NCBI GenBank assembly: GCA_964437415.1
Contig: CAYTGN010000003.1
Coordinates: 186,001-250,000, forward strand
Source of the DNA: CADEDV01 sp964437415
GTDB taxonomy: Bacteria; Bacteroidota; Bacteroidia; Chitinophagales; Chitinophagaceae
Direction of reading: 5' to 3'
DNA: 64,000 nucleotides
Shown here: positions 32,622 through 41,235 of the stretch, piece by piece
How the letters are laid out: every line of letters starts with the position of its first letter
Position numbering within the stretch: the first letter of the stretch is position 1
Position numbers and translations under genes: made by a program
Notes under the pieces: model-generated
What the model was told of the DNA's origin: nothing
What the model saw: the letters and a program-made list of their open reading frames with translations, nothing else
Database searches by the model: none

Positions 32622-33859
32622 TTAGTTTGAAAACCTGCTTCACCATACTGTTCTTATTTGTTGGGGTCACCTGTTTTGGGAAAATCATTACCGTAGGTCC
32701 CGGGCAGCCATACAGCAGTCTTAAAAAAGCCATTGAAGCCGCCAATGATGGTGATAGCATTATCCTGCTAAAAGCTGTTTATAAAGAAGGCAGCATCACC
32801 CTTACCAGGTCGCTGACCATACTTGGAAAAGACTACCCGGTACTGGATGGTGAAAACAAATACGAAATATTGCTTGTCAGCGGAAAAAACATAGTCATTA
32901 AAGGAATTGAATTCCAAAACTCAGGATACTCAGCGATGAATGATTTTGCCTCTGTGAAACTGGTTGACTGCAAAAATATCACGATTGAAAATAATATTAT
33001 CAGTAATGCCTACTTTGCCGTACATATTTCCAATACAAAAAATGCGGTCGTCCGGGGCAATAGAATAACCGGTACCCGGACCTCTGAACAACTTAGCGGC
33101 AATGGTATCCATTTATGGAAATCAAGTCATGCCTTAATTGAAAACAATCATATACAAGGACACCGGGATGGTATTTACTTTGAATTTGTCACCGAGTCGC
33201 ATATCCGGAATAATCTCAGTGAAAAGAATATTCGCTACGGGCTTCACTTTATGTTTTCCAATGATGACCACTACGAGAACAATACTTTCCGGAACAATGG
33301 CGCCGGTGTGGCTGTGATGTATTCCAAAAAAGTGTGGATGGAGAAAAATCATTTTGAACTAAACTGGGGGCCCTCTGCATATGGCATCCTGCTAAAAGAT
33401 ATTACTGACAGCCATATTGAGCAAAATACATTCCTGAAAAACACAGTAGGCATCCATATGGAAGGCAGCAGCCGGATTGAAATACAGAAAAACCTCTTTA
33501 AGCAAAACGGCTGGGCTATCAAGGTGCAGGCCAGTTGTGATGACAATGTTTTCCAATTCAACAATTTCACCGGCAACAGTTTTGATGTAGGCACCAATGG
33601 CACCATGGTGCTGAACAAATTCTCACAGAACTACTGGGATAAATATGAGGGCTATGACATCAACAAAGACGGCATCGGCGATGTGTCCTATCACCCGGTC
33701 AGTATGTACTCTATGATCATCGAACAAAACCCGACAACGCTGATGTTATACCGGAGTTTTTTGGTTTCTCTACTGGACAAAGCAGAAAAAGCCATTCCGG
33801 GATTAACACCGCAATCTCTTTTCGACGATAAACCCATGATGAAATTTTTAAAGCTATGA
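32618..33859 (+). CDS. nosD: NosD, periplasmic copper-site maturation protein
   Basis: 413 residues: a Sec signal peptide followed by a right-handed parallel beta-helix made of CASH/NosD repeats (about 45-350, with many IENN, GNRI, IEQNTF turns), ending in NKFSQNYWDKYEGYDINKDGIGD and a C-terminal anchor region. NosD works with NosF and NosY in CuZ assembly, possibly in sulfur supply. Overlaps nosL and nosF by 4 bp. Confidence 0.94.
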   Translation: MISLKTCFTILFLFVGVTCFGKIITVGPGQPYSSLKKAIEAANDGDSIILLKAVYKEGSITLTRSLTILGKDYPVLDGENKYEILLVSGKNIVIKGIEFQNSGYSAMNDFASVKLVDCKNITIENNIISNAYFAVHISNTKNAVVRGNRITGTRTSEQLSGNGIHLWKSSHALIENNHIQGHRDGIYFEFVTESHIRNNLSEKNIRYGLHFMFSNDDHYENNTFRNNGAGVAVMYSKKVWMEKNHFELNWGPSAYGILLKDITDSHIEQNTFLKNTVGIHMEGSSRIEIQKNLFKQNGWAIKVQASCDDNVFQFNNFTGNSFDVGTNGTMVLNKFSQNYWDKYEGYDINKDGIGDVSYHPVSMYSMIIEQNPTTLMLYRSFLVSLLDKAEKAIPGLTPQSLFDDKPMMKFLKL

Positions 33860-34629
33860 TCCGCATCGAACAGGTTAGTAAACGATTCAGAAAGCTGCAA
33901 GCACTAAGTGAAATATCTGCTGCCTTTGATAAAGGCCAGGTTATTTCGCTGATCGGCCCTAACGCTTCGGGCAAAACAACACTGATCAAATGCATCCTCG
34001 GAATGGTCAGGCCAGATACCGGGAAAATTATTGTAAATGATACTCTCATTACTGATGATCCTGCTTATCGGAGTGATATAGGCTATATGCCCCAGATCGG
34101 ACGCTACCCGGATAATATGAAAGTGGGCCAGTTATTTGAAATGATGAAAAAGTTCAGAAATGTGAAAGATGCTGAGACCGACACAGAATTGCTGGAGAAA
34201 TTCAATATCCATATGATCCTCGAAAAGCCAATGCGTACCCTCAGCGGCGGAACCCGTCAAAAGGTTAGTGCGGCATTGGCTTTTTTGTTTGATCCTTCCA
34301 TTCTTATCCTGGATGAACCCACCGCCGGGCTCGACCCGCTTTCATCAGAGATACTGAAAGAAAAGATCATTGCAGAAAAGAAGAAAAATAAACTCATACT
34401 TATCACCTCGCATGTGCTGAGTGATCTTGAAGAACTGACCACTCATATCATGTACCTACAGGAAGGGAAACTACAGTTCATCAAAGACCTTGAAACATTG
34501 CAGGAAGAGACCGGTGAGATCAAACTAGGCAAAGCCATTGCAAAAGTGATGAAGGGCTTTCAGCCTGACAGCAAATGGGTGGACAAAATATTTTCAGTAA
34601 ATGAAATGAAAGAACGTTCAAAACAATAG
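33856..34629 (+). CDS. nosF: NosF, ABC transporter ATPase for NosZ maturation
   Basis: 257-residue ATPase with Walker A GPNASGKTTLIKC (about 35-47), signature LSGGTRQKVSAALAF, Walker B ILILDEPTAGLDPL and a switch His in ITSHVLSDLEE. It pairs with NosY to power the NosD-dependent step of copper-sulfide centre assembly. Start overlaps nosD by 4 bp. Confidence 0.94.
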   Translation: MIRIEQVSKRFRKLQALSEISAAFDKGQVISLIGPNASGKTTLIKCILGMVRPDTGKIIVNDTLITDDPAYRSDIGYMPQIGRYPDNMKVGQLFEMMKKFRNVKDAETDTELLEKFNIHMILEKPMRTLSGGTRQKVSAALAFLFDPSILILDEPTAGLDPLSSEILKEKIIAEKKKNKLILITSHVLSDLEELTTHIMYLQEGKLQFIKDLETLQEETGEIKLGKAIAKVMKGFQPDSKWVDKIFSVNEMKERSKQ

Positions 34630-34631
34630 CC

Positions 34632-35399
34632 ATGTTCAAATTATCCAGATACGTTTTATATGATATTCTGCGTAACAAGATCATTCTCGTTTATACGCTT
34701 TTTCTTTTCGTCGTATCAGTAAGCTTGTTCCGAATGGAAGAAAACAGCAGCAGGGCCATGCTCAGTCTGCTGAATATTGTTCTCATCGTGTTGCCACTGG
34801 TTAGTCTTGTGTTCACCACCATACACTATTACAATTCCTATGAATTCATTGAACTGATGCTAGCCCAGCCCATGAGCCGCACAAGAATCCTTCTGAGTGA
34901 GTTTGGCGGTGTTTGCATCTCACTGCTCAGCGCCTTCTGGATCGGAGTGGGTGTTCCTGTATTATTGTTCTCAGCTGATGAAACAGGATTTGCCTTGCTG
35001 TTTACCGGAACGGCACTGACGGTTGTGTTCACCTCTATTGCGTTTTTAGCCTCTGTAAAATCAAAAGACAAGACAAGAGGAATAGGTTTTGCGCTGTTGC
35101 TTTGGTTTTATTTCGCACTAATATACGATGGCCTGGTATTGCTGATATTGTTTGCGTTCAGCGATTACCCGATGGAAAAATTCACCCTCTTACTTTCTGC
35201 CCTAAACCCGATTGACCTTGGAAGGATTTTCATCATGCTGAAAATGGATATCAGTGCCCTGATGGGCTACACGGGGGCTTTGTACAAAGATTTCTTTGGC
35301 AGCGGCACCGGCATCCTTTTCACAACCGGCATCATGTTGCTATGGGCCGCATTACCACTGTGGCTGGCACTGAAAAGTTTTAAACGAAAAGACATGTAA
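34632..35399 (+). CDS. nosY: NosY, ABC permease for NosZ maturation
   Basis: 255 residues with six predicted membrane helices typical of ABC-2 permeases (first at about 17-35, last at about 228-247) and an EFGGVCISLLSAFWIG region like other NosY proteins. It forms the transporter with NosF. It begins 2 bp after the nosF stop. Confidence 0.92.
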   Translation: MFKLSRYVLYDILRNKIILVYTLFLFVVSVSLFRMEENSSRAMLSLLNIVLIVLPLVSLVFTTIHYYNSYEFIELMLAQPMSRTRILLSEFGGVCISLLSAFWIGVGVPVLLFSADETGFALLFTGTALTVVFTSIAFLASVKSKDKTRGIGFALLLWFYFALIYDGLVLLILFAFSDYPMEKFTLLLSALNPIDLGRIFIMLKMDISALMGYTGALYKDFFGSGTGILFTTGIMLLWAALPLWLALKSFKRKDM

Positions 35400-35427
35400 T
35401 TACTTACTCTCCTAAAAATATATTAGC

Positions 35428-36174
35428 ATGAACGAACTAAGTAACCAAACCCTGGCCCAAATCGTCACCGGCAATCATCGCACCGCAGCCATATTTGAAA
35501 AATATCATCTTGACTTTTGCTGCAAAGGGAAAAGATCGCTGAAACAGGCCTGTACTGAACAGAACATTGCTATCGATGAATTGCTGAATGAATTAAAAAA
35601 CCTGCCATCAAATACCATTAACGGCGGCCAGGCCTCATTTCCTTTTGACAAACTTGGTTTGTCACAACTCGCAGAGTACATTGTAAGTACTCACCATGAT
35701 TATGTAAAAAAAGAACTGCCGCAATTATTCGCATATATACAAAAGGTAGCATCAAAGCACGGCGGGCGGCATCCTGAGCTGTTCAAAATCTTTGAACTGG
35801 TGACTGCATTGAAAGAAGAAATGGAATTGCATATGCAAAAAGAAGAGGATGTGCTGTTTCCCCGGATAAAAGAAATAGAAAAAACAGCACAAGAACCGGA
35901 AGAAAATTACAGGCTCAGCATTTCCTACCTGCAGGGACCGGTAACAATAATGGAACAGGAACATGACCATGCCGGTTCCCTGATGGAAGAAATTAGAACC
36001 CTGAGTAATAATTATAAAGCGCCTGCTGACGCCTGCACTACTTATCAGCTGACCTATGCGTCACTACAGGCATTTGAAATCGATCTTCACCAGCATGTGC
36101 ACTTAGAGAATAATATTCTTTTCCCGAAAGCAATCGAATTGATGAAATCACTGAGGCAAACAAGCCTGAACTGA
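35428..36174 (+). CDS. ric: Second iron-sulfur cluster repair protein (Ric)
   Basis: 248 residues. The N-terminal DUF542 domain has LDFCCKGKRSLKQAC, and the hemerythrin domain has ligands in THHDYVKKELP, ELHMQKEEDVLFP, EQEHDHAG and HQHVHLENNILFPK. Last gene of the nos transcript (28 bp after nosY, terminator at 36195). Having a Ric here and another at 26905 under a different control site suggests strong exposure to NO. The two are clearly diverged in sequence, so this is not a recent duplication. Confidence 0.93.
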   Translation: MNELSNQTLAQIVTGNHRTAAIFEKYHLDFCCKGKRSLKQACTEQNIAIDELLNELKNLPSNTINGGQASFPFDKLGLSQLAEYIVSTHHDYVKKELPQLFAYIQKVASKHGGRHPELFKIFELVTALKEEMELHMQKEEDVLFPRIKEIEKTAQEPEENYRLSISYLQGPVTIMEQEHDHAGSLMEEIRTLSNNYKAPADACTTYQLTYASLQAFEIDLHQHVHLENNILFPKAIELMKSLRQTSLN

Positions 36175-36194
36175 CTACCTGAACAGCATTAAAC

Positions 36195-36230
36195 AATTGA
36201 AGGCCCGGCACAGTGTCCGGGCCTTCAATT
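36195..36230 (+). terminator. Terminator of the nos-ric transcript
   Basis: AATTGAAGGCCCGG (36195-36208) and CCGGGCCTTCAATT (36217-36230): perfect 14-bp stem, 8-nt loop, flanked by A-rich and T-rich sides, so it could also work on the other strand. Confidence 0.85.
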
Positions 36231-36269
36231 TACTCAGTGCCCGGCTTGTGACCTTCCTCATTCGTCCAC

Positions 36270-36336
36270 CTGACGAAAATCAGCCCCCCTTCCTCGGGCA
36301 GGTCATATCCCCTTTTTTGGCCCACGGGTACTTTTG
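36270..36336 (+). promoter_or_regulatory. CRP/FNR-like box and -7 element of the oxidase operon
   Basis: CTGAC-GAAA-ATCAG (36270-36283) is like the boxes at 23169 and 28227. TACTTTTG (36329-36336) is a perfect -7 box with no TTTG at -33, as expected for an activated promoter. The box centre is about 66 bp upstream of the predicted start, similar to the proximal nos box. Confidence 0.55.
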
Positions 36337-36361
36337 ACCCCGCAACATCAAAACAATCTTT

Positions 36362-36484
36362 ATGGAATCACCCCAGGAAAAAAAATTCATCCCCAAAGGA
36401 GCGATGGCTTTTTTCATATTGCTCATCATCCTCACTCTTGCCTTTTGGTATGGTATATATGCTTTAATGATCGAACGCACCTAA
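36362..36484 (+). CDS. Small oxidase subunit (subunit IIa-like), 40 residues
   Basis: A 40-residue frame: a short polar N-terminus (MESPQEKKFIPKGA), one membrane helix (MAFFILLIILTLAFWYGIYAL) and a polar tail. It is 10 bp before the CuA subunit. Class B (ba3-type) oxidases have a one-helix subunit IIa of this size, so that assignment fits; sequence identity to that family was not tested. Confidence 0.7.
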   Translation: MESPQEKKFIPKGAMAFFILLIILTLAFWYGIYALMIERT

Positions 36485-36494
36485 AACAAACGCT

Positions 36495-36953
36495 ATGACA
36501 ATAGATAAATCAGAAAAAAAGATATTGGGCATCACCCTCGCTTTGATCGGCCTGTTTGTTTTTTCCCTGCTCTATGCCAAAAACAAATACAAAAGCGATG
36601 TGCCTGAATGTCTGCCCTATGATAAGGCTTACACGGAGCCGAAGATCAACCAGCTCGATTCCAATACCTACCAGGTGTTTTCAGTTGCCTCTATGTGGCA
36701 GTTTCAACCGGCAGAAATATATGTTCCTGTTGGCAGTGAAGTGGATTTCTATCTCACATCGAAAGATGTAGTGCACGGATTTAATATTTCAGAAAAGAAC
36801 ATCAACATGATGGCCGTGTATGGCGCTATCAACAAAACCACCGTAAAGTTTGATAAACCCGGGGTTTACGATATCGTTTGCCATGAATATTGCGGTGTGG
36901 GTCACCAGAATATGCGGGCACAGGTCATTGTTAATTATCCAGAAGCTAAGTAA
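36495..36953 (+). CDS. Cytochrome c oxidase subunit II, CuA domain (b(o/a)3-type)
   Basis: 152 residues: a single N-terminal anchor (about 10-28), then a cupredoxin with DVVHGFNIS (CuA His) and CHEYCGVGHQNM, the full C-x3-C-x3-H-x2-M CuA motif. The one-helix subunit II is typical of class B oxidases. It accepts electrons from a cytochrome c or cupredoxin and passes them to subunit I. Confidence 0.93.
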   Translation: MTIDKSEKKILGITLALIGLFVFSLLYAKNKYKSDVPECLPYDKAYTEPKINQLDSNTYQVFSVASMWQFQPAEIYVPVGSEVDFYLTSKDVVHGFNISEKNINMMAVYGAINKTTVKFDKPGVYDIVCHEYCGVGHQNMRAQVIVNYPEAK

Positions 36954-36971
36954 ACCGAAAACCTTCGAAAC

Positions 36972-38660
36972 ATGCAAGTATCCAAATCATTCAAACGGGT
37001 CATCTTTCTTGAACTGGCTATTCCCGTTGCGCTGCTCACCATTGGCATTTATCACGGCCTGATGCAAACCATTTACAGGGCCGGTGTGCTGCAACAAACT
37101 TCATTTGCAAAATTAGATTATTACCAGGGGCTGACATTGCACGGTGTCATCAACGCCATTGTGCTCACTACATTTTTTGCAGTTGCCTTTGGACATATCA
37201 CCATGGCGTTCTACTTTAAAAAAGAGCCCAATAAAAAACTGATGTGGCTCAGCTTCTGGCTGATGCTGACGGGTACCGTGATGGCTGCATGGGCTATGAT
37301 CGCTGGTAAAGCGTCTGTATTATACACTTTTTATCCACCTCTGAAAGCCCACCCTTTATTTTATCTCGGCGCAGCATTACTCATCATTGGCTCCTGGGTT
37401 CCTTTATATGATTGGGCAAAAATGTATAATCGCTGGAAAAAAGAAAATCCCCAAACCAAAACACCGTTGGCGGTGCTCGGTACACTTATCAATTTTATTA
37501 TCTGGTTTGTGTGCACATTGGCTGTTGCGTATGAAGTACTGGTGTTATTGATTCCCTGGTCAATGGGATGGACAGATACGGTGAATGTGAACCTTGCTAG
37601 AACACTGTTCTGGTTCTTTGGCCATGCTCTTGTATATTTCTGGCTGCTGCCGGCTTACATAATGTTTTATACTATTCTTCCTAAAATTGCCGGGGGTAAA
37701 TTGTATTCAGATATGGCGGGAAGGATTTCTCTCTTTCTTTTCCTGCTATTTTCGATCCCGGTTGGTGTTCACCACCAGTATAGCGACCCCACCATCACCC
37801 AGGGTGTAAAATTTTTGCACGGCATGCTCACTTATGGGGTAGCCATACCCAGTTTCATCACTGCTTTTACCATTGCAGCTTCACTAGAATATGCAGGACG
37901 ACAAAGAGGGGCCAAAGGATTGTTTGGCTGGATGGTAAAATTGCCCTGGTTTGATGAAAGAAAATATCTCTTTGCCTATTTCATTGGCGGCCTGATACTG
38001 TTTGTTTTTGGCGGTGTTACCGGTATCATCAATGCCTCATATTCATTAAATAATGTGGTTCATAACACAGCATGGATGCCCGGTCACTTTCACATGACGG
38101 TCGCTGGTCCTGTTTTCCTCGGTATAGTGGGCATGAGTTTATATATCTATTCAAGGCTGAGTGGTAAAAAAATATTTATGCCCAAGATCAACACCATCAT
38201 CCCTTACCTGTGGGTGATCGGTATGCTGATCTTTTCCTTTGGAATGAGCTGGGGAGGATTGAGAGGAGAACCCAGGAGAACCAATCTGGGTACTACTTAC
38301 CTGAACCCGGAAAGTGAATTATTCCGCAGTGACTGGGTGCCCACAACATTGCTGGCGTTGCTTGGTGGCATCATCATGTTTGTAGCCGGAATGTTATTCA
38401 TTGTTGTTTTCTTCGGCACTATCCTGCGCAAAAAACAAGAAGAGGGTGTTTTGGAGATACCGGTCAGCGAAGCTTATCATGATGAAAAAAGAGTTCCGCT
38501 GTTTGACAGGTTCAAACCATGGTTAGTCACCATGATCATCATCATACTGCTGGCTTATATCCCGGCTTTGTTAAATGTGAACAAGAACAGCGGCCCTGGT
38601 GCACCGAGGTTCAGTATTGACAATCCTGTTCCCGAAGCAAGTCTCAAAACCCGGCAATGA
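36972..38660 (+). CDS. Haem-copper oxidase subunit I, class B (b(o/a)3-type)
   Basis: 562 residues, about 13 membrane helices. Low-spin haem ligands are H57 (LTLHGVI) and H374; CuB ligands H218, H267 and H268 (VHHQYSDP); high-spin haem ligand H372 (PGHFHMTV). The motif GHALVYF keeps Tyr222 four residues after H218, the cross-linked tyrosine of oxygen reductases, which NO reductases lack. It therefore reduces O2 to water, with class B features (high affinity, K-channel only). Translationally coupled to the Sco gene by a 4-bp overlap. Confidence 0.93.
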   Translation: MQVSKSFKRVIFLELAIPVALLTIGIYHGLMQTIYRAGVLQQTSFAKLDYYQGLTLHGVINAIVLTTFFAVAFGHITMAFYFKKEPNKKLMWLSFWLMLTGTVMAAWAMIAGKASVLYTFYPPLKAHPLFYLGAALLIIGSWVPLYDWAKMYNRWKKENPQTKTPLAVLGTLINFIIWFVCTLAVAYEVLVLLIPWSMGWTDTVNVNLARTLFWFFGHALVYFWLLPAYIMFYTILPKIAGGKLYSDMAGRISLFLFLLFSIPVGVHHQYSDPTITQGVKFLHGMLTYGVAIPSFITAFTIAASLEYAGRQRGAKGLFGWMVKLPWFDERKYLFAYFIGGLILFVFGGVTGIINASYSLNNVVHNTAWMPGHFHMTVAGPVFLGIVGMSLYIYSRLSGKKIFMPKINTIIPYLWVIGMLIFSFGMSWGGLRGEPRRTNLGTTYLNPESELFRSDWVPTTLLALLGGIIMFVAGMLFIVVFFGTILRKKQEEGVLEIPVSEAYHDEKRVPLFDRFKPWLVTMIIIILLAYIPALLNVNKNSGPGAPRFSIDNPVPEASLKTRQ

Positions 38661-39277
38661 AAAAAATATCAACGATACGTTGGTTTATACTGGCGGTTTT
38701 CATACTTCCTGCCATTGCATGGCTGTTGCTCAACTGGTATGAAAGCAAGATTGAGCGGTTGCCTGTATTGGGGAAAACCTCTGCTCATCGTATAGCTGAT
38801 TTTTTATTTGTAAACCAGGATGACAAGGCAATAAGTATTGACAAATGGAGCAATAAGATCGTTGTCGCAAATTTCTTCTTTACTCATTGCCCTGTGATCT
38901 GTCCCAAAATGACCAAAAGCCTTATCAGGGTGAACGAAGCCTTTGCAGATGAACTATCGCTTCAGTTTGCCTCTTTCACAGTCGATCCGGAAAGAGACAG
39001 TCCGGAAACTTTGAAAAAATTTGCTGTCCGTTTCGGACTTAACACAAAAAAATGGGACTTGCTGACAGGAGATAAAAAGGAGCTTTATAAAACGGCCCGC
39101 AACAGTTTTATGCTGGTTGCTACAGATGGCGATGGCGGCCCTGATGATTTTATACATAGTGAAAACCTGGTGCTGATTGACCAGCAAAAAAGGATAAGAG
39201 GCTATTATGATGGCACCAGCAAAAAAGAAGTTGATCAATTGATAACCGACATAAAAAAACTGAAACATGAAAACTAA
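38657..39277 (+). CDS. SCO1/SenC copper chaperone
   Basis: 206 residues: an N-terminal anchor (about 8-26) and a thioredoxin-like domain with the copper ligands THCPVICPKM (C-x3-C) and the distal His in DDFIHSENLVLID. It assembles the CuA site of subunit II. It overlaps subunit I by 4 bp and the next cytochrome by 11 bp. Confidence 0.93.
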   Translation: MKKISTIRWFILAVFILPAIAWLLLNWYESKIERLPVLGKTSAHRIADFLFVNQDDKAISIDKWSNKIVVANFFFTHCPVICPKMTKSLIRVNEAFADELSLQFASFTVDPERDSPETLKKFAVRFGLNTKKWDLLTGDKKELYKTARNSFMLVATDGDGGPDDFIHSENLVLIDQQKRIRGYYDGTSKKEVDQLITDIKKLKHEN

Positions 39278-39812
39278 GTGGCTTATATCTGGTATAACAT
39301 TATTATTAGCGATAGCCGGGCCTGTAAAAGCGACCCCGATAGAAGAAGGCAAAACACTTTTTATGACCCGTTGCGCTGCCTGTCACAATGTAAACAAACC
39401 AATGACGGGACCGGCACTGGCAGGCATTGATGAAAAGCGTTCGCTTGACTGGATCATCAGTTTTGTGAAATCATCCCAGGCATTGGTGAAAAATGGGGAT
39501 AAGGATGCAGTTGCAGTATATGAACAGTTCAACCGCATCCCAATGCCGGATCACCCAGACCTCACAGATGAAAACATCAAAAATATTATTGAATATATCA
39601 AAGCCGAAAGCAAACCAGAGTCAGCAGAAACAGCTCCCTTTGCAAAACCCGGGAAGAAAAGAGAGGATTACAAACCGCTTACCCTGCAAAAAGACTACTT
39701 ATTCTTTATAGGATTCCTGGTGGTGGTTGGGTTGCTCATTTCCTCGCTGCTGTTTGCTGTAAGAATGAAATATTTCCAGCATAAGGCGCTGGAAGAAAAA
39801 GATCCTGCTTAG
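39267..39812 (+). CDS. Membrane-anchored cytochrome c of the oxidase operon
   Basis: 181 residues. A Sec signal peptide is followed by a cytochrome c domain (CAACHNVNKPMTGPALAG, Met ligand in RIPMPDHP) and a C-terminal membrane helix (about 147-168). The likely electron donor to the CuA subunit. It starts 11 bp inside the sco gene. A terminator at 39843 ends the operon. Confidence 0.9.
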   Translation: MKTKWLISGITLLLAIAGPVKATPIEEGKTLFMTRCAACHNVNKPMTGPALAGIDEKRSLDWIISFVKSSQALVKNGDKDAVAVYEQFNRIPMPDHPDLTDENIKNIIEYIKAESKPESAETAPFAKPGKKREDYKPLTLQKDYLFFIGFLVVVGLLISSLLFAVRMKYFQHKALEEKDPA

Positions 39813-39842
39813 GCAGGAATCGTTGGTTTTCGTTTCGATTAC

Positions 39843-39864
39843 AACCCCCGGTTCCCCGGGGGTT
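39843..39864 (+). terminator. Terminator of the oxidase operon
   Basis: AACCCCCGG-TTCC-CCGGGGGTT followed by TCATTTTT. Strong GC stem with T-rich tail. Confidence 0.85.
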
Positions 39865-39904
39865 TCATTTTTAATCCCCGCCCGGATTGATTAATTTTAC
39901 TGTT

Positions 39905-40282
39905 ATGCTAAAAATGCTTTTGACCTGTTTGTTGTTTGGACTGTTTGTATCCTGCTCAAAAAATAATGGCGGAAAAGATAGTGAACTGCCGGCGATAGTT
40001 ATTGTTTCCCCAACCAATAACCAGCTATTTAATGGCGGAGAAACGGTGACGATCAATGCCACACTTACAGACAACAAAAGAATAGCAGAAGTACATGTGC
40101 ATGTTACTAATAATACAAGCGGAGCATTGCTGATGGATATTCACCGCTATCCTAATTCTGCGAACTATGCATTGAGCGAATCATTCATAGCCCAGGCCGG
40201 CATTCAGTATAAGATACAATTGCTGGTGAAAGACAATTCTGCCAATGAAAACAATGCATCCGTATTGATTAGTTGCAATTGA
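39905..40282 (+). CDS. Small lipoprotein with an Ig-like domain
   Basis: The ATG at 39905 gives 125 residues with a lipoprotein signal (LLTCLLFGLFVSC). The mature part (LPAIVIVSPTNNQLFNGGETVTINATLTDNKRIAEVHVHV ...) is a beta-sandwich of the type seen in Bacteroidota DUF4625/Ig-like lipoproteins. A TTG six codons earlier is a weaker start. Function unknown. Confidence 0.75.
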   Translation: MLKMLLTCLLFGLFVSCSKNNGGKDSELPAIVIVSPTNNQLFNGGETVTINATLTDNKRIAEVHVHVTNNTSGALLMDIHRYPNSANYALSESFIAQAGIQYKIQLLVKDNSANENNASVLISCN

Positions 40283-40290
40283 TGAAAAGC

Positions 40291-41145
40291 CTATTGCTTT
40301 GGCGCCACTGTAAGCACAGGTATGTTTGACTCCTTGTACATGTATTTCCCGGTCAGCTTTCCGATCCAGCCTTTAAAAACGGATTCTTTGCCGGGATTTA
40401 CAACGATAAGGTCTGCATTCACTTTTTGTGCATACGCAAGGGTATCTTCTGCATAACTGTTCCCTGTTCTTGAACTGCAATAAACTTTTACATTCGTATA
40501 ATCCCTGAGTAATTGATAGGCACGGGTAAGTTGGCGGGTTTCTTTTTCTGAATCCTGGCCGTTGCTTTCGGATCTGCCCATCAGGTGAATGACCCCATTC
40601 ATTTTACGAGCCATATAAGTGGCAGCGGTCAGTTTTCGCACAGGCAGAAAATCGGCAACAGGCACAACGATATTTTGCAGGTGAGTGATATCAAAATCTT
40701 TAGTGACGGTGAGAACGGGGCATTGGGTTTGCAGTGTCAGCCTGTTGATATTGATGCGGTATAATAGTGCGCCAAGAAATTTTTTTTCATTGCGGGGAAT
40801 AACAACCAGGTCAATCCGGCTTTTGATCACCTGTTCCTTTACTACAACATACCAGTTTCCAGCTGTTACATCTGTTGTCATTTTTAACCCTGTAGCAAGA
40901 CGGCTGCGGTATTGCTTCCCCAAATTGTTCATCTTTTCTTCCAGCTCTTCCCGGTTATTATTGTAAAGTGTACCGGAAAAATGCCCGTCATACAAAAAAG
41001 GAATAGCCATTACCGGGGTCTGAACATATAAGACACGGAGGTCGCATTCAAACTGGTTGGCAATTTCTATTGCCTTTTCCATCACCATTTCTGTATTGCG
41101 ATTGAAATTGACAGGTACCAGGATATGATTAAACAGTTTTTCCAT
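40291..41145 (-). CDS. Universal stress protein, two tandem UspA domains
   Basis: 284 residues forming two UspA folds (about 1-145 and 150-284). The first starts LFNHILVPVNFNRNTEMVMEKAIEIANQF; the second ends DLIVVNPGKESVFKGWIGKLTGKYMYKESNIPVLTV with an imperfect nucleotide-binding G-x2-G-x9-G motif. Located between the oxidase operon and a two-component system; commonly induced under anaerobic or energy stress. Confidence 0.88.
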   Translation of the reverse strand: MEKLFNHILVPVNFNRNTEMVMEKAIEIANQFECDLRVLYVQTPVMAIPFLYDGHFSGTLYNNNREELEEKMNNLGKQYRSRLATGLKMTTDVTAGNWYVVVKEQVIKSRIDLVVIPRNEKKFLGALLYRININRLTLQTQCPVLTVTKDFDITHLQNIVVPVADFLPVRKLTAATYMARKMNGVIHLMGRSESNGQDSEKETRQLTRAYQLLRDYTNVKVYCSSRTGNSYAEDTLAYAQKVNADLIVVNPGKESVFKGWIGKLTGKYMYKESNIPVLTVAPKQ

Positions 41146-41235
41146 GAATTGTCAGTAACACAGCCTCTAAAACATGTTAAATTACCTCTCTAGGAGAGAA
41201 CATGGCATATTCAGCGATTAGAAAAAAATTAAAAC

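Noticed and set aside
36972..38660. Subunit I as an NO reductase of the CuA type
   Set aside because: The oxygen-reductase tyrosine (Tyr222, four residues after a CuB His) is present, as in class B oxidases.
41187..41199. TCTCT-AGG-AGAGA small dyad upstream of the universal stress protein
   Set aside because: Short arms, simple sequence and no second copy; expected by chance.
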